A DNA stretch of 52,707 nucleotides, taken from positions 1 through 52,707 of the forward strand of contig JAEOTQ010000088.1 in assembly GCA_016839785.1 (NCBI GenBank). Direction: 5' to 3'. Both the position numbers and the translations under genes were made by a program. Position 1 is the first letter of the stretch; each line of letters starts with the position of its first letter. This stretch comes from Candidatus Hodarchaeota archaeon. GTDB lineage: Archaea > Asgardarchaeota > Heimdallarchaeia > Hodarchaeales > Hodarchaeaceae. The notes beneath the pieces were generated by a model that saw only the letters and a list, made by a program, of their open reading frames with translations, was not told where the DNA came from and ran no database searches. Shown here piece after piece: positions 51,698 to 52,707 of this stretch.

Positions 51698-52333
51698 CTA
51701 TAATTCTCCAGATGATTCCATTTCCCCTAATTTAGAGAGAATTAGTGAAATACTCTTTTTCATTCTATTATAATCCATAGAAGAGGAAATCGGATTAAAC
51801 ACAACTTGTTCTGGTAATAAAGGGAGATGAATAAAACCAACCCTACAAGGCGGAGTTTTTTCTTGAGTAGATACATGATGCAAGGAATGGTACATTATTT
51901 GATTGCAACCGAAAGTCCCAGCAGAATACGAGATATAACAAGGAATTTGATTGTCATTGAGGTGTTGCACAAGATTTTTGACTGGAAGTGTACTGAAATA
52001 TGCAGCAGGCCCACTTGGTTCCAAAATTTCATCTTCAGGCTTGGATCCACAATTATAAGGTAGATTATTTGTATTAGCTAGATTAATAGCTACTTTCTCT
52101 ATAGATATTGCCGAACAAGAAGCTTGACCCAAATTAAGAACGATTTCAGGTTCGTAGGCATCTATCAATCCTGTAATTTCTTGTTTAATCTTATTAAAAC
52201 GTAGTGATATGGTCTTTCCGATTACTCGTATGTTTGAAAATTCCACATTGTTTAGATCTTTTGCAATCATTTCTGAGGGATTTACAGAATGACCACCAAA
52301 AGGCTCAAAACCTGTTAATAAGAGAGTTATCAA
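51698..52333 (-). CDS. pcp: Pyrrolidone-carboxylate peptidase (pyroglutamyl peptidase I)
   Basis: Removes N-terminal pyroglutamate from peptides (peptidase family C15). The 211-aa protein opens with LLLTGFEPFGGHSVNPS, the family signature. The catalytic triad is visible as Glu79 in ISIEKVAINLA, Cys143 in SYSAGTFGCNQIMYHSLHH, and His169 in VGFIHLPLLPEQ. The start codon is TTG with GAGGT about seven bases upstream. The length is normal for archaeal enzymes. It is divergent from the methyltransferase gene at the window end. A link to the neighbouring surface proteins is not evident. Confidence 0.93.
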   Translation of the reverse strand: MITLLLTGFEPFGGHSVNPSEMIAKDLNNVEFSNIRVIGKTISLRFNKIKQEITGLIDAYEPEIVLNLGQASCSAISIEKVAINLANTNNLPYNCGSKPEDEILEPSGPAAYFSTLPVKNLVQHLNDNQIPCYISYSAGTFGCNQIMYHSLHHVSTQEKTPPCRVGFIHLPLLPEQVVFNPISSSMDYNRMKKSISLILSKLGEMESSGEL

Positions 52334-52426
52334 TCCATTACCTCGCTATCATGAAAAGCAGTATTACACGTATACTAGAAAAATTCATTATAGATATTAT
52401 TCATAAACACTCTAAAGGCTGAAAAG

Positions 52427-52707
52427 ATGTCATCAGATACACCTGAATGGGATACTTATGCGAGAAATACATTGAATCCACTCATTCAGGCGCATTATTA
52501 TTTCACAGTCTGGAGAAACTATCGATTATTGCTTCACGGGTTAAATATTCAACGAGGAACACTACTAGAACTTGGTTCCTCAACAGGCCAAATTTCTTTA
52601 AGATTATCAAGAAAGTATAATTTATCTCCTACTCTGGTAGATACATCGGCATTTGCACTACGCCTAGCAAATCAAAATTACCGAAACAAGGGGATCATAC
52701 CTATTAC
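52427..52707 (+). CDS. SAM-dependent methyltransferase, 5' part only
   Basis: The frame from ATG 52427 runs off the window end after 93 codons. It contains the SAM-binding motif I, GTLLELGSSTGQISLRLS, followed by TLVDTSAFALRLANQNYRNK, where the strand-2 acidic residue binds the ribose. The start follows a GAAAAG stretch. Function cannot be narrowed further from this part. Confidence 0.7.
   Translation, partial: MSSDTPEWDTYARNTLNPLIQAHYYFTVWRNYRLLLHGLNIQRGTLLELGSSTGQISLRLSRKYNLSPTLVDTSAFALRLANQNYRNKGIIPI

Noticed and set aside
1..52707. Contamination or a bacterial contig
   Set aside because: LpxA-like and DUF6785-like genes recall bacteria, but archaeal promoter boxes, CTERM-like anchors with Lys/Arg tails, the AglD-type protein and F420 genes with a methanogen-type TIM barrel favour an archaeon. 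The lineage below that level remains open.
1..52707. Prophage, plasmid or genomic island borders
   Set aside because: No integrase, transposase, phage structural gene, tRNA-associated repeat or replication gene was seen.

Overview
The window (52.7 kb, AT-rich, nearly fully coding) reads as chromosomal DNA of an archaeon. Evidence: coenzyme F420 biosynthesis genes (cofC, cofD), TATA/BRE-like promoter boxes close to start codons, many genes with weak or no Shine-Dalgarno sequence, and secreted proteins that end in a Thr-rich linker, one hydrophobic helix and a Lys/Arg tail (archaeal CTERM-like anchors). The anchor style and AT-rich genome would fit an Asgard archaeon (Heimdall/Hodarchaeia-like), but no marker here proves the lineage. 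I saw no rRNA, tRNA, CRISPR array, integrase or insertion sequence.

Region 1 (0.1-14.6 kb) is a surface-glycan assembly island. It holds a SAM methyltransferase, a Wzx-like flippase, a capsule-type GT-B glycosyltransferase, a GT4-like glycosyltransferase with an apparent CTG start, two related GT2 enzymes, an LpxA-like acyltransferase, a Gfo/Idh/MocA oxidoreductase, an AglD-type UPF0104 membrane protein, a zinc-ribbon membrane protein, a secreted (alpha/alpha)-barrel protein and GDP-mannose pyrophosphorylase. Region 2 (14.6-18.8 kb) holds a CheY-like receiver, the F420 genes cofC and cofD with a TIM-barrel protein between them, and a lipoate-protein ligase fused to its accessory domain.

Region 3 (18.9-33.5 kb) centres on intracellular mannoside breakdown: GH38 alpha-mannosidase, GH130 mannoside phosphorylase and GH2 beta-mannosidase, none with a signal peptide. 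Next come a PqqD-domain protein with an unknown neighbour, a zinc alcohol/polyol dehydrogenase, a four-gene ABC operon (zinc-binding protein, a very short FtsX permease, two LolD/MacB-type ATPases), a two-helix peptide and an 808-aa (alpha/alpha)-barrel protein of unknown family.

Region 4 (33.8-42.5 kb) is the most unusual part. Two OPT/DUF6785-like multi-pass carriers flank a 1512-aa protein that fuses an extracytoplasmic M28-peptidase fold, with most zinc and catalytic residues lost, to an FtsX-type permease. Region 5 (43.3-51.7 kb) holds four secreted, membrane-anchored proteins. Two share a beta-sandwich (RIFT-like) layout, and one is an extracellular paralogue of the cytosolic 808-aa protein. 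The window ends with pyroglutamyl peptidase and the start of another methyltransferase.

Taken together, the locus suggests a mannose-rich glycan economy: building of a surface glycan (region 1), anchored glycan-acting proteins outside (region 5), candidate import or envelope machines (regions 3-4), and cytosolic alpha- and beta-mannoside breakdown (region 3). The links between regions are inferred from gene content and position only.
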